A stretch of 64,000 nt of DNA from Verrucomicrobiaceae bacterium (GCA_028293825.1 JAQGNY010000005.1:1-64000), one strand, 5' to 3'. Positions 50,410 to 59,421 are shown, counted from the first letter of the stretch. Translations and numbers: made by a program. The notes: a model not told the origin generated them from the letters alone.

Positions 50410-50505
50410 ATGGATGAGCGGAATTATTGGCCGACTTTAAACCGGAATCAGTGGCGGGTTTGAGTTGGAGCTAGTTAGTGGCAGTTTTGGGCCGGAGTAC
50501 GCGTT
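50410..50505 (+). repeat. Second block of IS-end-like direct repeats
   Basis: ACTTTAAACCGGAAT (near 50434), GGTTTGAGTTGGAG (near 50457) and CAGTTTTGGGCCGGAGT (near 50482) are spaced about 24 bp and match the repeats at 45165-45230 in the same orientation. The two blocks bracket the methyltransferase-kinase-receiver operon. Confidence 0.55.
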
Positions 50506-50530
50506 TAATTATGCAATCGATGTTGGAATA

Positions 50531-50830
50531 TTAAACCTGATCGTCGCTATGCTTCATCTTGACTGTAAGGGTTGTTCCAATTCGAACCCCGATATTTACT
50601 AGCTCATCAAGAGAAAACCGCGAGACTTTATTTTTTAGCAGCTCCATCAAACGCGGCAGCGTAATACCACAGTACTTTGCTGCTTCAACCTGCGTCCAAT
50701 TGCGCGCTGCGATTGCTTCAATGATGTTATCCATCAGCTCATTTCGGATTCTCCAGCTCGCAGCCTCTTCGATACTATCGGCCAGCGCATCCTCCATGCG
50801 ATTGAAGGTCACAGCATCTAATCTGCTCAC
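50531..50830 (-). CDS. XRE-family HTH protein, HigA2-like
   Basis: A 99-residue protein. The helix-turn-helix is NWTQVEAAKYCGITLPRLMELL, in the setting of short antitoxin-like XRE regulators (DUF-type HTH with SRFSLDELVNIGVRIG). In higBA-2 loci the toxin gene precedes it, but no toxin-sized frame occurs just upstream, so it may be an orphan. GTG start with GAGGTG upstream. Confidence 0.75.
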   Translation of the reverse strand: MSRLDAVTFNRMEDALADSIEEAASWRIRNELMDNIIEAIAARNWTQVEAAKYCGITLPRLMELLKNKVSRFSLDELVNIGVRIGTTLTVKMKHSDDQV

Positions 50831-50889
50831 ACTTCACCTCGTGTTACCTGGTTGAACCGATTTTTCTCTTGTTTGAGCTCCCCTTTTTG

Positions 50890-51096
50890 CTATTGCTTGC
50901 AAAAAGGCTCGATGCTGTCGCCGGATAAAATAGTCTTTTTATTTTCTACTATAGCTTTCGCGCGAGCGATCACCTCTTTCGGATGCTCAATGTAGCCCGC
51001 ATCGGACGTTTCCAGAGCGTCGGCCATGAAAAACGCCATATCCTCCACAGTGATCAAATGCTCTGCCGCATTAAACGTGCTTAGTTTTTCGAGCAT
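50890..51096 (-). CDS. Truncated antidote-like protein
   Basis: A 68-residue frame with a good ribosome site (AGAGGAA). FNAAEHLITVEDMAFFMADAL, then DAGYIEHPKEVIARAK, resembles the N-terminal half of HI1420-type addiction antidotes, whose DNA-binding half normally follows ARAKGM; here it ends early at PFCKQ. Probably a degraded or shortened antitoxin gene. No toxin partner is visible. Confidence 0.5.
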   Translation of the reverse strand: MLEKLSTFNAAEHLITVEDMAFFMADALETSDAGYIEHPKEVIARAKAIVENKKTILSGDSIEPFCKQ

Positions 51097-51512
51097 TTCA
51101 TTTCCTCTCCGCTCAGTTGCACAAGAATATACAAATTGTAATTTTAATTCACATGTAGCCAAGCACAAAAATTCTTTTGAGCGTTATTCATCACACTACA
51201 TGGTTTTAGGTCACGGTCGAAGGCTAGAAAGAGGGCGATTGATTGGAGAGAGCTGATTTAACGAAGGTGCAACTCAGCCGTACCGTACATTTTCGCGTCC
51301 GCGAAAATTAGGATGAAGAAAGTTCGTCGTTTTGGGCAGACCTGCAATCTAGCCGTTTATCGCAAAAAGGTAAGTTAGGTGGCGTATCGAGCTGGATCAT
51401 CAGCGCAGTGGGTCACAAACACTGGAGCGGGTGGATCAGAACCTCTAGCGCAGGAGGGTCAAATTCAATGGAATACAGGGCCAGAATTACCAGCACCCAC
51501 AACTTTAGAAAT
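51097..51512 (+). other. Gene-free cargo edge
   Basis: About 415 bp between the antidote-like gene and the transposon end. I see no gene with supporting signals. TTCGCGTCCGCGAA near 51292 is a perfect short palindrome-like hairpin of unknown role. Confidence 0.4.
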
Positions 51513-51617
51513 ATTTTATAATCTTTTGGTAAAAATTCGTTTAAAAAGTTTTGATGAAATCACAATGGTGGGCCCATTTGTTGGGTCTCTTCTTATAGAC
51601 TTCTGGTAAAAGTGACA
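51513..51617 (-). repeat. Left end with three dispersed TnsB-like sites
   Basis: Read on the minus strand from ACA inward, sites are ACCAGAAGTCTATAAGAA (51590-51607), ATCAAAACTTTTTAAACG (51538-51555) and ACCAAAAGATTATAAAAT (51513-51530). They match the right-end site ATCAAAAGTTTATAAAAT but are spread out, as at the Tn7 left end. Confidence 0.78.
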
Positions 51618-51622
51618 TTTAG
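51618..51622 (+). repeat. Target-site duplication, copy 2 (TTTAG)
   Basis: TTTAG directly after the ACA terminus, identical to 37202-37206. The chromosome resumes here. Confidence 0.85.
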
Positions 51623-51821
51623 TAGCAATTGCCATCGCCAATGGCGCAAATGCGATCTCTTTTCTAAAATGATCCAAGTGATAAATGTACGACTGCTAGT
51701 TTTAGAAACGCTGCATACTTGTTGTAGTAAATAGATGATGGACGACGGATGGCTTTACGCCTTAAAAGCAGAGAAAAGGGAAGGCACGGAACGCGTTAAG
51801 GTTGTACCGTCCTTTCGTATC

Positions 51822-51838
51822 AAAACCCTCCGGGTTTT
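51822..51838. terminator. Hairpin, probable original parE terminator
   Basis: AAAACCC and GGGTTTT pair around TCC. It lies about 200 bp from the element edge, where it would have served parE before the insertion. Confidence 0.5.
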
Positions 51839-51905
51839 AGCGCCATAAAAAATATAAATAGCTAATTTTGCGTTGTTTTATTTTCCTAAAAAAATAGCCG
51901 TGTAG

Positions 51906-51945
51906 TCATTTGACAGGCTTGCGTCAGCAAGGACCTGTCAAATGA
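51906..51945. repeat. Long two-step inverted repeat
   Basis: TCATTTGACAGG (51906-51917) is perfectly complementary to CCTGTCAAATGA (51934-51945); inside it CTTGC pairs with GCAAG around GTCA, with a GA bulge. No T run follows. It begins 137 bp before the FkbM gene start. Confidence 0.7.
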
Positions 51946-52042
51946 GCGCAATTGCTAATGGACAAATAGGCCAGCAGTTCTGGCATTGCTGTTTTTCGAA
52001 GATAACCCGGATCCACATGGATGATTGAACGAGGTTTTTAAG

Positions 52043-52906
52043 ATGATCGCCATCAATAAACTAACGAGTATCGTTCCGCTTGGTATTGGCATTAACGGCC
52101 GGTTGCAGGCCAGGGCGCTCAATTTATTCGATAAATTATTGCCCGCCAAAATCGGTATGTTCGAAATCGGCGAAGGTATACGCGTCGATACCAGTGAAAA
52201 TAGCGAAAGACTTTTGCGCTACTTTCTTTACAACGTGTTGCGGTATTACCGCGCCAGTCCGTTGTTTAGATTTATGCAAAAGATGTTAAAAGACGACGAT
52301 ATTTTTTTGGATATCGGCGCCAATCTCGGTATGTACAGTTATCTCGCCAAAAAATTGCAGTGTCAGTCCTATGCGTTCGAGCCGGAACCCGCGCATGTCG
52401 AATTCCTGAAACGCAATCCGAGTATTTATGATCGGCTCTTCACTGTGGCAGCCAGCGACTCCGATGGAGAATGCGATTTTTTTGTCGCCGGCAAAATAAA
52501 TCCGGGCGGCAGCTCGTTGGTTGCCGGCAGCGCAGCGCTTAGAAATTCGATGTATGCGCGAACGGTTAAAGTAAAAACACAGCGGATCGATGCAGCGATT
52601 ACTGACGCCAATGTCATCGAACGCATCAAGTTAGCGAAAATCGATGTCGAGGGCGCAGAGGAGCTGGTTGTCAGCGGCATGACCGGACTTCTTAAAAAAA
52701 ATCCATTCGCCATCTGGTGCGAGGTGCGCGGACCGCAGTCCTCGCGCAACCCAAACTCATGCCAGAAAGTAATCGATATTTTGGCGCCGCTCGGCTACCA
52801 CGCCTATGTGTTCGAGGGGCGCTCGCTCGAGGTATTTTCTGATCGGCATGTTCAGCAGGTTTTTGATTTGATCTTTCTGCAAAACAAATCTGGCAACATT
52901 GCGTGA
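52043..52906 (+). CDS. FkbM family methyltransferase
   Basis: A 287-residue SAM-dependent O-methyltransferase. IFLDIGANLGMYSYLAKK is the SAM motif, FEPEP the acidic loop, and KIDVEGAEELVVSGM the FkbM hallmark. Targets in this family are often surface sugars or natural products; no sugar locus is adjacent. ATG at 52043 has GAGG (52031-52034) 8 bp upstream. Confidence 0.88.
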   Translation: MIAINKLTSIVPLGIGINGRLQARALNLFDKLLPAKIGMFEIGEGIRVDTSENSERLLRYFLYNVLRYYRASPLFRFMQKMLKDDDIFLDIGANLGMYSYLAKKLQCQSYAFEPEPAHVEFLKRNPSIYDRLFTVAASDSDGECDFFVAGKINPGGSSLVAGSAALRNSMYARTVKVKTQRIDAAITDANVIERIKLAKIDVEGAEELVVSGMTGLLKKNPFAIWCEVRGPQSSRNPNSCQKVIDILAPLGYHAYVFEGRSLEVFSDRHVQQVFDLIFLQNKSGNIA

Positions 52907-52982
52907 ATATCTGTTCAGTCGCTGCTGTGTAAAAACGCAATAAAAAATGGAGCGAAAAAGACGGACAGCCCGCTTAACGAAT

Positions 52983-53375
52983 TTATTTTGCAAGATAAGC
53001 ACAGTAACCGGGACGCGGTCCGACGCGTGGATGATTGCGACAGGTCTGCGGGCGTTTTTCATAAATGGTGCAGCGGCGCGTGTGCGTGTCGAGATAAATA
53101 CAATCCCCATTAGCTAAGCGCGTCAGTGTGAAAATTCCGCTGGAAAAATTAAAGTGCTCCACCACACCTGACTTCTTCAATTTTTTTGCTAATTCTTTTG
53201 GCGGCTCGTCGGCTTCGAACGCATCGAGCAATTGCATTCGCACCAAATCGGCAATGTTAACTTCGACCGGCAGCGTGCAACAGCTCGCCTTGCAGCTCGC
53301 GCACATTGTTGCTTTGTATTTAAGCCACGTGTCGAGTCGCTCTATATCGGCTGATGGCAAGTTGCGTTCACGCAT
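52983..53375 (-). CDS. YkgJ family cysteine-cluster protein
   Basis: A 130-residue protein with the zinc/iron cluster cysteines of the YkgJ family: CASCKASCC near residues 24-32, then CIYLD, RRCTIYEKRPQTCRNHPR and GYC. The function is unknown. ATG at 53375 is chosen; it overlaps the cupin gene end by 8 bp, so both are read together. Confidence 0.85.
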   Translation of the reverse strand: MRERNLPSADIERLDTWLKYKATMCASCKASCCTLPVEVNIADLVRMQLLDAFEADEPPKELAKKLKKSGVVEHFNFSSGIFTLTRLANGDCIYLDTHTRRCTIYEKRPQTCRNHPRVGPRPGYCAYLAK

Positions 53376-53760
53376 CGTTGTGCTGCGAATCGATATCGAC
53401 ATAATTTTCCGGTACGAAGCGCGGTGTACACAGCGCAAGAAAAATTAAATCGTCAGTGCCGTTATTGTGAATACGCTGTGCGCAATCGGCCGGAATAATA
53501 ACCACGTCGCCGGCTGTAACCTGTTGCGTTATTTCATTGCCGACTTCGACAATGCCGCTGCCTTCGATAATCACATAGCGTTCGACGGTATTTGTCAGCT
53601 TGTGCCAGCGCGTTGTTTTGCCCGGTTCGACGCGTGCGCGCGCAATCGACAAGGCCGGATTGTCGACGCAATTATCCAGCTCAATGATGTGGCAGCCTTC
53701 GTGGAAAAAATATTCCGCTGCCGGCGTGAACGGTTTTATTTGTGATTTCATTCGATGCAT
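53368..53760 (-). CDS. Small cupin-domain protein
   Basis: A 130-residue single beta-barrel. Cupin motif 1 is spread over RWHKLTNTVERYVIIEGSG and motif 2 over GDVVIIPADCAQRIHN, with His and Glu metal ligands in place. Probably a metal-dependent isomerase or sugar-binding protein, but no substrate can be assigned. A second ATG at 53751 is an alternative start. Confidence 0.82.
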   Translation of the reverse strand: MHRMKSQIKPFTPAAEYFFHEGCHIIELDNCVDNPALSIARARVEPGKTTRWHKLTNTVERYVIIEGSGIVEVGNEITQQVTAGDVVIIPADCAQRIHNNGTDDLIFLALCTPRFVPENYVDIDSQHNDA

Positions 53761-53895
53761 CAGTTTCGTTTGGCAACGTCATTTACTGCGTCGCGATAAT
53801 TTTTCTGCACATGTGCAGTCCAGCGCAAAGCCAATCTAGCGCAAACCCTGTCAGCACGGTAGTCTGCGCGCTGCATGAGACAAGGTGAAAACTGC

Positions 53896-56253
53896 ATGAA
53901 ATCGTGGCGACTCGCAGCAATTTGGCTTGCAATCGCATTGATCGGAATTGGCCTAGCGTGGTATTGGCACCGCAGCGGCATTGAACGCGCCGCGTTAGCT
54001 GCGCGCGATGTGCCGGTCGTCACCGAAGGCGGTTCAGCAACGGCCAGCGCCGAATTTTATCGCGATGTGAAACCGATTTTCGATCGCCGTTGTCTGGTCT
54101 GCCACGGCTGTTACGACGCGCCGTGCCAGCTCAAACTCGATTCACCGGAAGGTATTCAGCGCGGCGCCACCAGCGCCAAAGTTTACGACAGTTCGCGTTT
54201 GTTCGAGAGCGCGACAACGCGCTTATTCGTCGATGCGCAAAGCGCCGCGCAATGGCGCGATAAAGGGTTTTTCAGCGTATTGAACGAAGGCGAACAAACC
54301 AGAGAAAAAAATCTCGACGACAGTGTGTTGTATCAAATGCTGGCGTTAAAGCAGGAGCATCCCCAACCTGAAGATACGCTGCCGACGTCGATCGATTTAT
54401 CGATTGAGCGCAAAGAGTTTTGTCCCACCGCAGATTCATTTTCCGAATACGCGCAAAAACATCCGTTGCAAGGTATGCCATTCGCGTTGCCGGGGTTGTC
54501 GGCCGAGGAATTCGCCACGATGAAGCGCTGGCTTGAAGGCGGTGCGAAGGTAACTGCACCGACAACAATTTCTGCCAGTGCGCAACAGCAGACGACAGAG
54601 TGGGAACGGTTTTTAAATCGAGACGATGTTAAAACGCGGTTGATGAGCCGCTATTTATTCGAGCATTTATTTCTCGCCGATGTGTATTTCGGCAATGACG
54701 ATACGCGCGAATTTTTCAAGTTAGTGCGCTCGCGTACTGCACCCGGTACGCCGATCGATCTTATCGCGACGCGGCGTCCATTCGATGATCCCGGCATCGA
54801 ACGCGTGTTCTATCGCTTGCAACCCGTGCGCGCCACCTTGGTGGCAAAAACGCACCTACCGTATTTGTTCGACGCGAAGCGCATGCATCGTTTCGACGAA
54901 TTATTTTTACAGCCCGACTACCGCATCGATAATTTGCCGTCGTACGCGCCGGAAACTGCTGCCAATCCGTTTATTACTTACGCGGCGCTGCCAGTGCAAA
55001 CGCGGTATCGGTTTATGCTCGATGAGGCCGGATTTTTTATCGATAGTTTTATTAAGGGCCCGGTGTGTCGCGGCCAGATTGCGCTGAATGTTATCGACGA
55101 TAGATTTTGGGTCGTGTTCGCCAACCCGGATGCTGAGACAAAAGTCGATGCGCAATTTCTCGCGCAGGAAAGCAAACAGCTCGCGGTGCCGAGCGAGTTG
55201 GGCAACAAGCCGCTGGGTTTCACCCAATGGCAAAAATACGCAGACATGCAGGCGGATTATCTCGGCGCGAAAGAAAAATTTCTGTTCGATAAATTCGGTG
55301 CGGCGCACGCGGTAACGCAGGATTTAATTTGGAGCGGTGACGGCGGCAATTTAAATGCGGCGTTGACGGTATTTCGCCATTTCGATAACGCCAGTGTGGT
55401 GCAAGGTTTGGTTGGCGAAGTGCCGAAGACCGCATGGGTGATCGATTATCCGATGCTCGAGCGCATTCATTATTTATTGGTTGCAGGTTTCGATGTTTAC
55501 GGCGATGCCAGCCACCAACTGGTAACGCGTCTGTACATGGATTATTTACGCATGGAAGGTGAAACCAATTTTCTGAGTTTTCTGCCGAAAAATAGACGCG
55601 AGGCCGAGCGCAATTCCTGGTACCAAGGTGTCGGTGCGAAAACGCGCGATTCGGTGTATCGCAAGGTCGGCAATTATCAACGCGAGACCGGCATTAGTTA
55701 CCACAGCAAAAATCCAAAACAGGAATTTTTCGATTTATTGAAAGCGCGGTTTGGTGCAGCGCTATCGCAACATTACGCGATGAACGATGCATCGCTGCCG
55801 GAACCGGCGCGCACCGCGTTGGAAAAAATCGGACGGGTACGCGGGCGCGCCGCAGCGTATTTACCGGAAGTGGTATTGCTGCGCGTGGTAATTCGCGGCG
55901 ATTCGGATCGGCTATATACGATTTTGCATAATGCCGATTACGCGAATGTCGCGCTGTTATTTTTAGATAAAGAACGGCGGCGTCCGCAGTTCGATAATGT
56001 CACCTTGGTGCCGGGAATTATCGGTGCGTACCCGAATGCATTCTGGGTCGTGAACGAAACTGATTTGCCGCAATTAGCGCGACAACTCAGTGCGGTGGAG
56101 GGGCCGAATTCCTACAACGCGGTGGCGCAACGCTTCGGTATCGCGCGCACCAATCCGCGCTTTTGGCAGGAGAGCGATTGGATATTAAATACCTATCGCA
56201 ATCTGGAGCCGATCGAATGGGGCGTGCTCGATTACAACCGCTATGTGCGCTGA
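53896..56253 (+). CDS. cti: Fatty acid cis/trans isomerase Cti
   Basis: Periplasmic haem enzyme that converts cis- to trans-unsaturated fatty acids in membrane lipids, giving fast resistance to solvents and heat. The 785-residue protein has an N-terminal membrane/signal segment (AAIWLAIALIGIGLAW) and the haem c motif CLVCHGCYDAPCQL, which is diagnostic of Cti. ATG at 53896 has AAGGTG 8 bp upstream. It is divergent from the cupin gene and stands alone. Confidence 0.94.
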   Translation: MKSWRLAAIWLAIALIGIGLAWYWHRSGIERAALAARDVPVVTEGGSATASAEFYRDVKPIFDRRCLVCHGCYDAPCQLKLDSPEGIQRGATSAKVYDSSRLFESATTRLFVDAQSAAQWRDKGFFSVLNEGEQTREKNLDDSVLYQMLALKQEHPQPEDTLPTSIDLSIERKEFCPTADSFSEYAQKHPLQGMPFALPGLSAEEFATMKRWLEGGAKVTAPTTISASAQQQTTEWERFLNRDDVKTRLMSRYLFEHLFLADVYFGNDDTREFFKLVRSRTAPGTPIDLIATRRPFDDPGIERVFYRLQPVRATLVAKTHLPYLFDAKRMHRFDELFLQPDYRIDNLPSYAPETAANPFITYAALPVQTRYRFMLDEAGFFIDSFIKGPVCRGQIALNVIDDRFWVVFANPDAETKVDAQFLAQESKQLAVPSELGNKPLGFTQWQKYADMQADYLGAKEKFLFDKFGAAHAVTQDLIWSGDGGNLNAALTVFRHFDNASVVQGLVGEVPKTAWVIDYPMLERIHYLLVAGFDVYGDASHQLVTRLYMDYLRMEGETNFLSFLPKNRREAERNSWYQGVGAKTRDSVYRKVGNYQRETGISYHSKNPKQEFFDLLKARFGAALSQHYAMNDASLPEPARTALEKIGRVRGRAAAYLPEVVLLRVVIRGDSDRLYTILHNADYANVALLFLDKERRRPQFDNVTLVPGIIGAYPNAFWVVNETDLPQLARQLSAVEGPNSYNAVAQRFGIARTNPRFWQESDWILNTYRNLEPIEWGVLDYNRYVR

Positions 56254-56368
56254 ATTACATTGTATTTTTAGCGGTTGCAGGCATACATCGTTAACGTTCT
56301 AAGCCAATCTTCAACACGCCTGAAGCGCGTGTCTATACTTGCGCAATCGCAAGTATCGGAATGGCTTC

Positions 56369-58426
56369 ATGCTTTCATGGATAAAACGTGTTTCCGCTTT
56401 TAAACCGCATCGCGGTGCGCTGCGGATTGCATTCGTTTATGCGGCGGCGGGCGTGTTGTGGATCACCTTCAGCGATCAAGCCATCGCGCGTTTTATTTCC
56501 ACGCGCGCACTCGCCGAATGGATCGCGACGGTTAAAGGTTATGGCTACGTCGCCGTCACCAGCGTGTTGCTCTACGTCGCCATCTGGCGGTTGCATGCGC
56601 AACACCGTCTGACGCAGGCGCACCTGCAGCGATCGGAGCGCGCCTATCGCACCATGTTCAACGATAACCCCAATCCGATGCTCGTTTACGATCCGCACAC
56701 GCTGCGCTTTCTCGAAGTGAATCGCGCCGCCATCGCTAAATACGGTTACACGCGCGACGAATTTTTAGCGCTGACGTTGCGCGATATTCGCCCGCCCGAA
56801 GCGCAGGCGCAATTTCAGCGCGATCTCGATGCCAGCAAACACTTCAGTGATTTCTTGGTGGCAGGTCCGGTCCCGCATCAAACCAAGCAGCACGTCGTGC
56901 TGAATATGGAAGTGACGATCTCAACGCTGCGTATGCAGTCGCGCGATGTGCAATTGATGATGGCGCAGGATATTTCTCTGCGCGTGCAGGCCGAGCGCGA
57001 ATTGCTCGAATCGCGCCGTCAATTGAAAGAGGCGCAGCGCATCGCCGGGTTCGGCTCCTGGTCGGTCGAGCACGACTCCGGCGCGCTGACGTTTTCATCG
57101 CAGATGTATCAATTGCTCGGCATCGATGTCGACGCGCAGACGTGGACGATGCAAACGCTCTTTCAGTTTGTGCATCCGGACGATCGCGCGGCGCTGCAGA
57201 AGGGTTATGACGATGCATGGCGCGGCCAGCCGCTGCAAATCGAGCTGCGCTTGTTGCGCGCCAGCGGCGATATTCATTACGTCTTAATGCGCGGCGAACA
57301 AGTGGCGCGCGCCGACCGTGCGCGGCAATTGATGGGCACGATTCTCGATGTCGACGAGCGCAAGCGCTACGAGAAAAAGCTGCAGGACAGCGAACGTCAA
57401 TACCGACAACTGATCGACAATTTGCCGGAAGCGGTAATGATTTATGGCGATGGCAAAGTCATTTTCGCCAACCCGGTGGCGGCGACGTTGTTCGGCGCGA
57501 CCACGCCGGACCAATTGCTCGGCTTCAACGTCGAAGATTTTATTGCGACGCCGAGTAAAACCGCAGCGCGCTCGCGGCTGGAATGGCTGCAGGGCGGGGT
57601 CGATCGCACCGATAGTCATTTTCGCGAGCGGTTGCTGCGCAAATTGGATGGCGAAATTTTTGCGGCCGAGGTGGCGGCGCGCTCGACCATGATGAACGGC
57701 GCGCATTGCATTCAAGTGCTGGTGCGTGACATCAGCGATCAGAAAAAAAGTCAGCAGGATTTGCGTCAGGCCAACGAACGGCTGCTGCATTTATCCACGC
57801 ATATGTTGGAAGCGGCCGAAGACGAGCGCCGGCATTTATCGCGCGAGCTGCACGACGATCTCGGCCAGTCGCTGACCTTCATTAAAATGACCGCGGCGTG
57901 GTTGCGCAAACGGTTGCAGCACGACGAACTCAGCGAGCGCATCACGCAGGTGCATGTGGCAGCGGGCGAGGCGCTGGAAAAGGTGCGCAATTTGGCGCTG
58001 GCGTTGCGCCCGGCGCAACTCGATGGACTTGGCCTGAAAGCGGCAATGGAAGATCATTTGCATAAATATTGCGACGGCAGCGGCGTCGATTACGCGGCGC
58101 GGCTGGAAGACTTGCAGCCACGCCCCGACCCCGATATCGAAACCGCTGTGTTTCGTATTTTTCAGGAGGCGGTGACCAATATTTTTCGGCATTCGGGCGC
58201 GAGCTTTATCGAAATCGAATTGGCGCGTCGCGACGGTGTTATCGAGCTGCGCGTGGTCGATGACGGGCGCGGGTTCGATGTGGAAGAGGCGTTCGCGCGC
58301 GGCGCCAATCTCGGTTTGCACACGATGCGCGAACGCGCGCAGCAATTGCGCGGCGAAGTACGGGTGCATTCCGTAGTCGGCGCCGGCACCGAAATGTCTG
58401 TCACGATTCCGGAACAGGTGCTGTGA
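56369..58426 (+). CDS. PAS-containing NarL-type sensor histidine kinase
   Basis: A 685-residue inner-membrane kinase. Two membrane helices (about 18-35 and 60-75) enclose a very short loop, so sensing is probably by the three PAS-like domains (about 85-205, 215-340, 350-475). The dimerisation/phospho-acceptor region is HisKA_3: EDERRHLSRELHDDLGQSL, and the ATPase has FQEAVTNIFRHSGA, DDGRGFD and GLHTMRERA. The signal is unknown. The adjacent LuxR-type regulator is its expected partner. ATG at 56369 is favoured over a TTG ten codons upstream. Confidence 0.92.
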   Translation: MLSWIKRVSAFKPHRGALRIAFVYAAAGVLWITFSDQAIARFISTRALAEWIATVKGYGYVAVTSVLLYVAIWRLHAQHRLTQAHLQRSERAYRTMFNDNPNPMLVYDPHTLRFLEVNRAAIAKYGYTRDEFLALTLRDIRPPEAQAQFQRDLDASKHFSDFLVAGPVPHQTKQHVVLNMEVTISTLRMQSRDVQLMMAQDISLRVQAERELLESRRQLKEAQRIAGFGSWSVEHDSGALTFSSQMYQLLGIDVDAQTWTMQTLFQFVHPDDRAALQKGYDDAWRGQPLQIELRLLRASGDIHYVLMRGEQVARADRARQLMGTILDVDERKRYEKKLQDSERQYRQLIDNLPEAVMIYGDGKVIFANPVAATLFGATTPDQLLGFNVEDFIATPSKTAARSRLEWLQGGVDRTDSHFRERLLRKLDGEIFAAEVAARSTMMNGAHCIQVLVRDISDQKKSQQDLRQANERLLHLSTHMLEAAEDERRHLSRELHDDLGQSLTFIKMTAAWLRKRLQHDELSERITQVHVAAGEALEKVRNLALALRPAQLDGLGLKAAMEDHLHKYCDGSGVDYAARLEDLQPRPDPDIETAVFRIFQEAVTNIFRHSGASFIEIELARRDGVIELRVVDDGRGFDVEEAFARGANLGLHTMRERAQQLRGEVRVHSVVGAGTEMSVTIPEQVL

Positions 58427-58534
58427 ATAGCGTGCACAACGCATTAATCGGCGTGCTTGAAATGGAGCGCGGTCAAAGTGGAGAAAGCGACGAAGTGAAC
58501 AAATCGACCCAATGAAGAAGTGGAGCGGGTTGCG

Positions 58535-59194
58535 ATGAGCGACAAGAAACGCGTCGTGCTAGTCGACGATCACACACTGGTGCGTGCCGGCTTGCGCGCA
58601 TTAATCGATGATCTGGCCGGTTACGAGGTGGTCGGCGAGGGCAGCGACGGTGCGGAAGCATTGCCGCTGGTGCTGGCGCAACAGGCCGATGTGTTGGTGA
58701 TGGATATCAGCATGCCGCGCGTGTCGGGTATCGATGCAATGGCGTTGGTGCGCGCGCAACTGCCGCGCATGCCGGTGATTATTCTGTCGATGCATGCGAC
58801 GCGCGATTACGTGTTGCGGGCGATTCGGGCCGGCGCGTCTGCGTATCTGCTGAAAGAGGCGGCGGAAAACGAATTGGAATTGGCCCTAAATGCGGTGCTG
58901 AGCGGTCAGCAGTATTTGAGCCCGAAAATATCCAGCACCGTCATCGACAGTTTGCTGCAGGGCGAAGCACAGGCAACCAGCGATACGCTGACCGCCCGGC
59001 AGCGCGAAGTATTGCGGCTGCTGGCGTTGGGACGCGGCACTAAGGAGATTGCGTTCGAGTTGGAGCTGAGCGCAAAAACGGTGGAGTCACACCGCGCGCA
59101 AATCATGGAGCGGCTGTCGATTCGCGATGTGGCCGGACTGGTGGTTTACGCCATCCAGCACGGCATTATCAATATCGAAGAGCGCTCGCATTAA
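58535..59194 (+). CDS. NarL/LuxR-family response regulator
   Basis: A 219-residue cytosolic DNA-binding regulator. The receiver has VVLVDDH, phospho-acceptor Asp in VLVMDISMP, ILSMHA and LLKEA; the C-terminal LuxR helix-turn-helix is LTARQREVLRLLALGRGTKE, then IAFELELSAKTVESH. GGAG at 58522-58525 precedes the ATG. It follows the sensor kinase by about 110 bp and is the cognate partner by position. Confidence 0.94.
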   Translation: MSDKKRVVLVDDHTLVRAGLRALIDDLAGYEVVGEGSDGAEALPLVLAQQADVLVMDISMPRVSGIDAMALVRAQLPRMPVIILSMHATRDYVLRAIRAGASAYLLKEAAENELELALNAVLSGQQYLSPKISSTVIDSLLQGEAQATSDTLTARQREVLRLLALGRGTKEIAFELELSAKTVESHRAQIMERLSIRDVAGLVVYAIQHGIINIEERSH

Positions 59195-59212
59195 CCCGCT
59201 TTCAGGCCGCAG

Positions 59213-59234
59213 AGGGCGCGATTTATCGCGCCCT
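59213..59234 (+). terminator. GC-rich hairpin after the response regulator
   Basis: AGGGCGCGAT and ATCGCGCCCT form a perfect 10-bp stem around TT, 18 bp after the stop codon. It lacks a T run, so termination strength is uncertain. Confidence 0.55.
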
Positions 59235-59421
59235 TACAAGATGTGATCGAAACGAGTCGCGTAGCTTGAATTTGCGCTCATCTAGGTAGTTAGCGCCATC
59301 GCGTAGGTAATTTCACTGACAGGAAAAGCCCTAGTCAATTTCGGAAATAGCGCATACCGCCGCGTACCCCGACCCACTAGACTTTGCCCATCGTCCTGAT
59401 TGGGCAAATCGAGTTCCCGGA

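Larger units (their letters stand above)
37207..51617 (+). mobile_element. Tn7-like transposon inserted at the parE stop
   Basis: A 14,411-bp element with termini TGT...ACA, 5-bp duplications TTTAG, and terminal inverted repeats matching at 20 of the first 27 positions. It encodes TnsA, TnsB, TnsC and two TniQ/TnsD proteins in one direction from the tnsA-proximal end, then cargo. There are no cas genes, CRISPR or tnsE. Its genes are visibly more AT-rich than the chromosome, except the HEPN gene. tnsA carries a frameshift and tniQ-2 an in-frame stop, so present mobility is doubtful, although the ends are intact. Confidence 0.9.
51623..52042 (+). other. Former parE downstream region
   Basis: About 420 bp of chromosome that would have followed parE before insertion. 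No supported gene. It holds a terminator-like hairpin and a long inverted repeat, listed separately. Confidence 0.5.

Noticed and set aside
51379-51609. 76-residue open frame at the left transposon end
   Set aside because: It runs through the TnsB-site region and terminal repeat, has no good ribosome site, and its sequence has no protein-like conservation I recognise.
37207-51617. CRISPR-associated transposon
   Set aside because: No cas genes, repeat-spacer array or crRNA-like repeats were seen inside the element.
51735-51848. 37-residue frame starting ATGATGGACGAC
   Set aside because: Short, overlaps the probable parE terminator hairpin and lacks support.
52043-52906. FkbM methyltransferase as transposon cargo
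   Set aside because: It lies outside the ACA end and the second TTTAG duplication; its base use resembles the chromosome.
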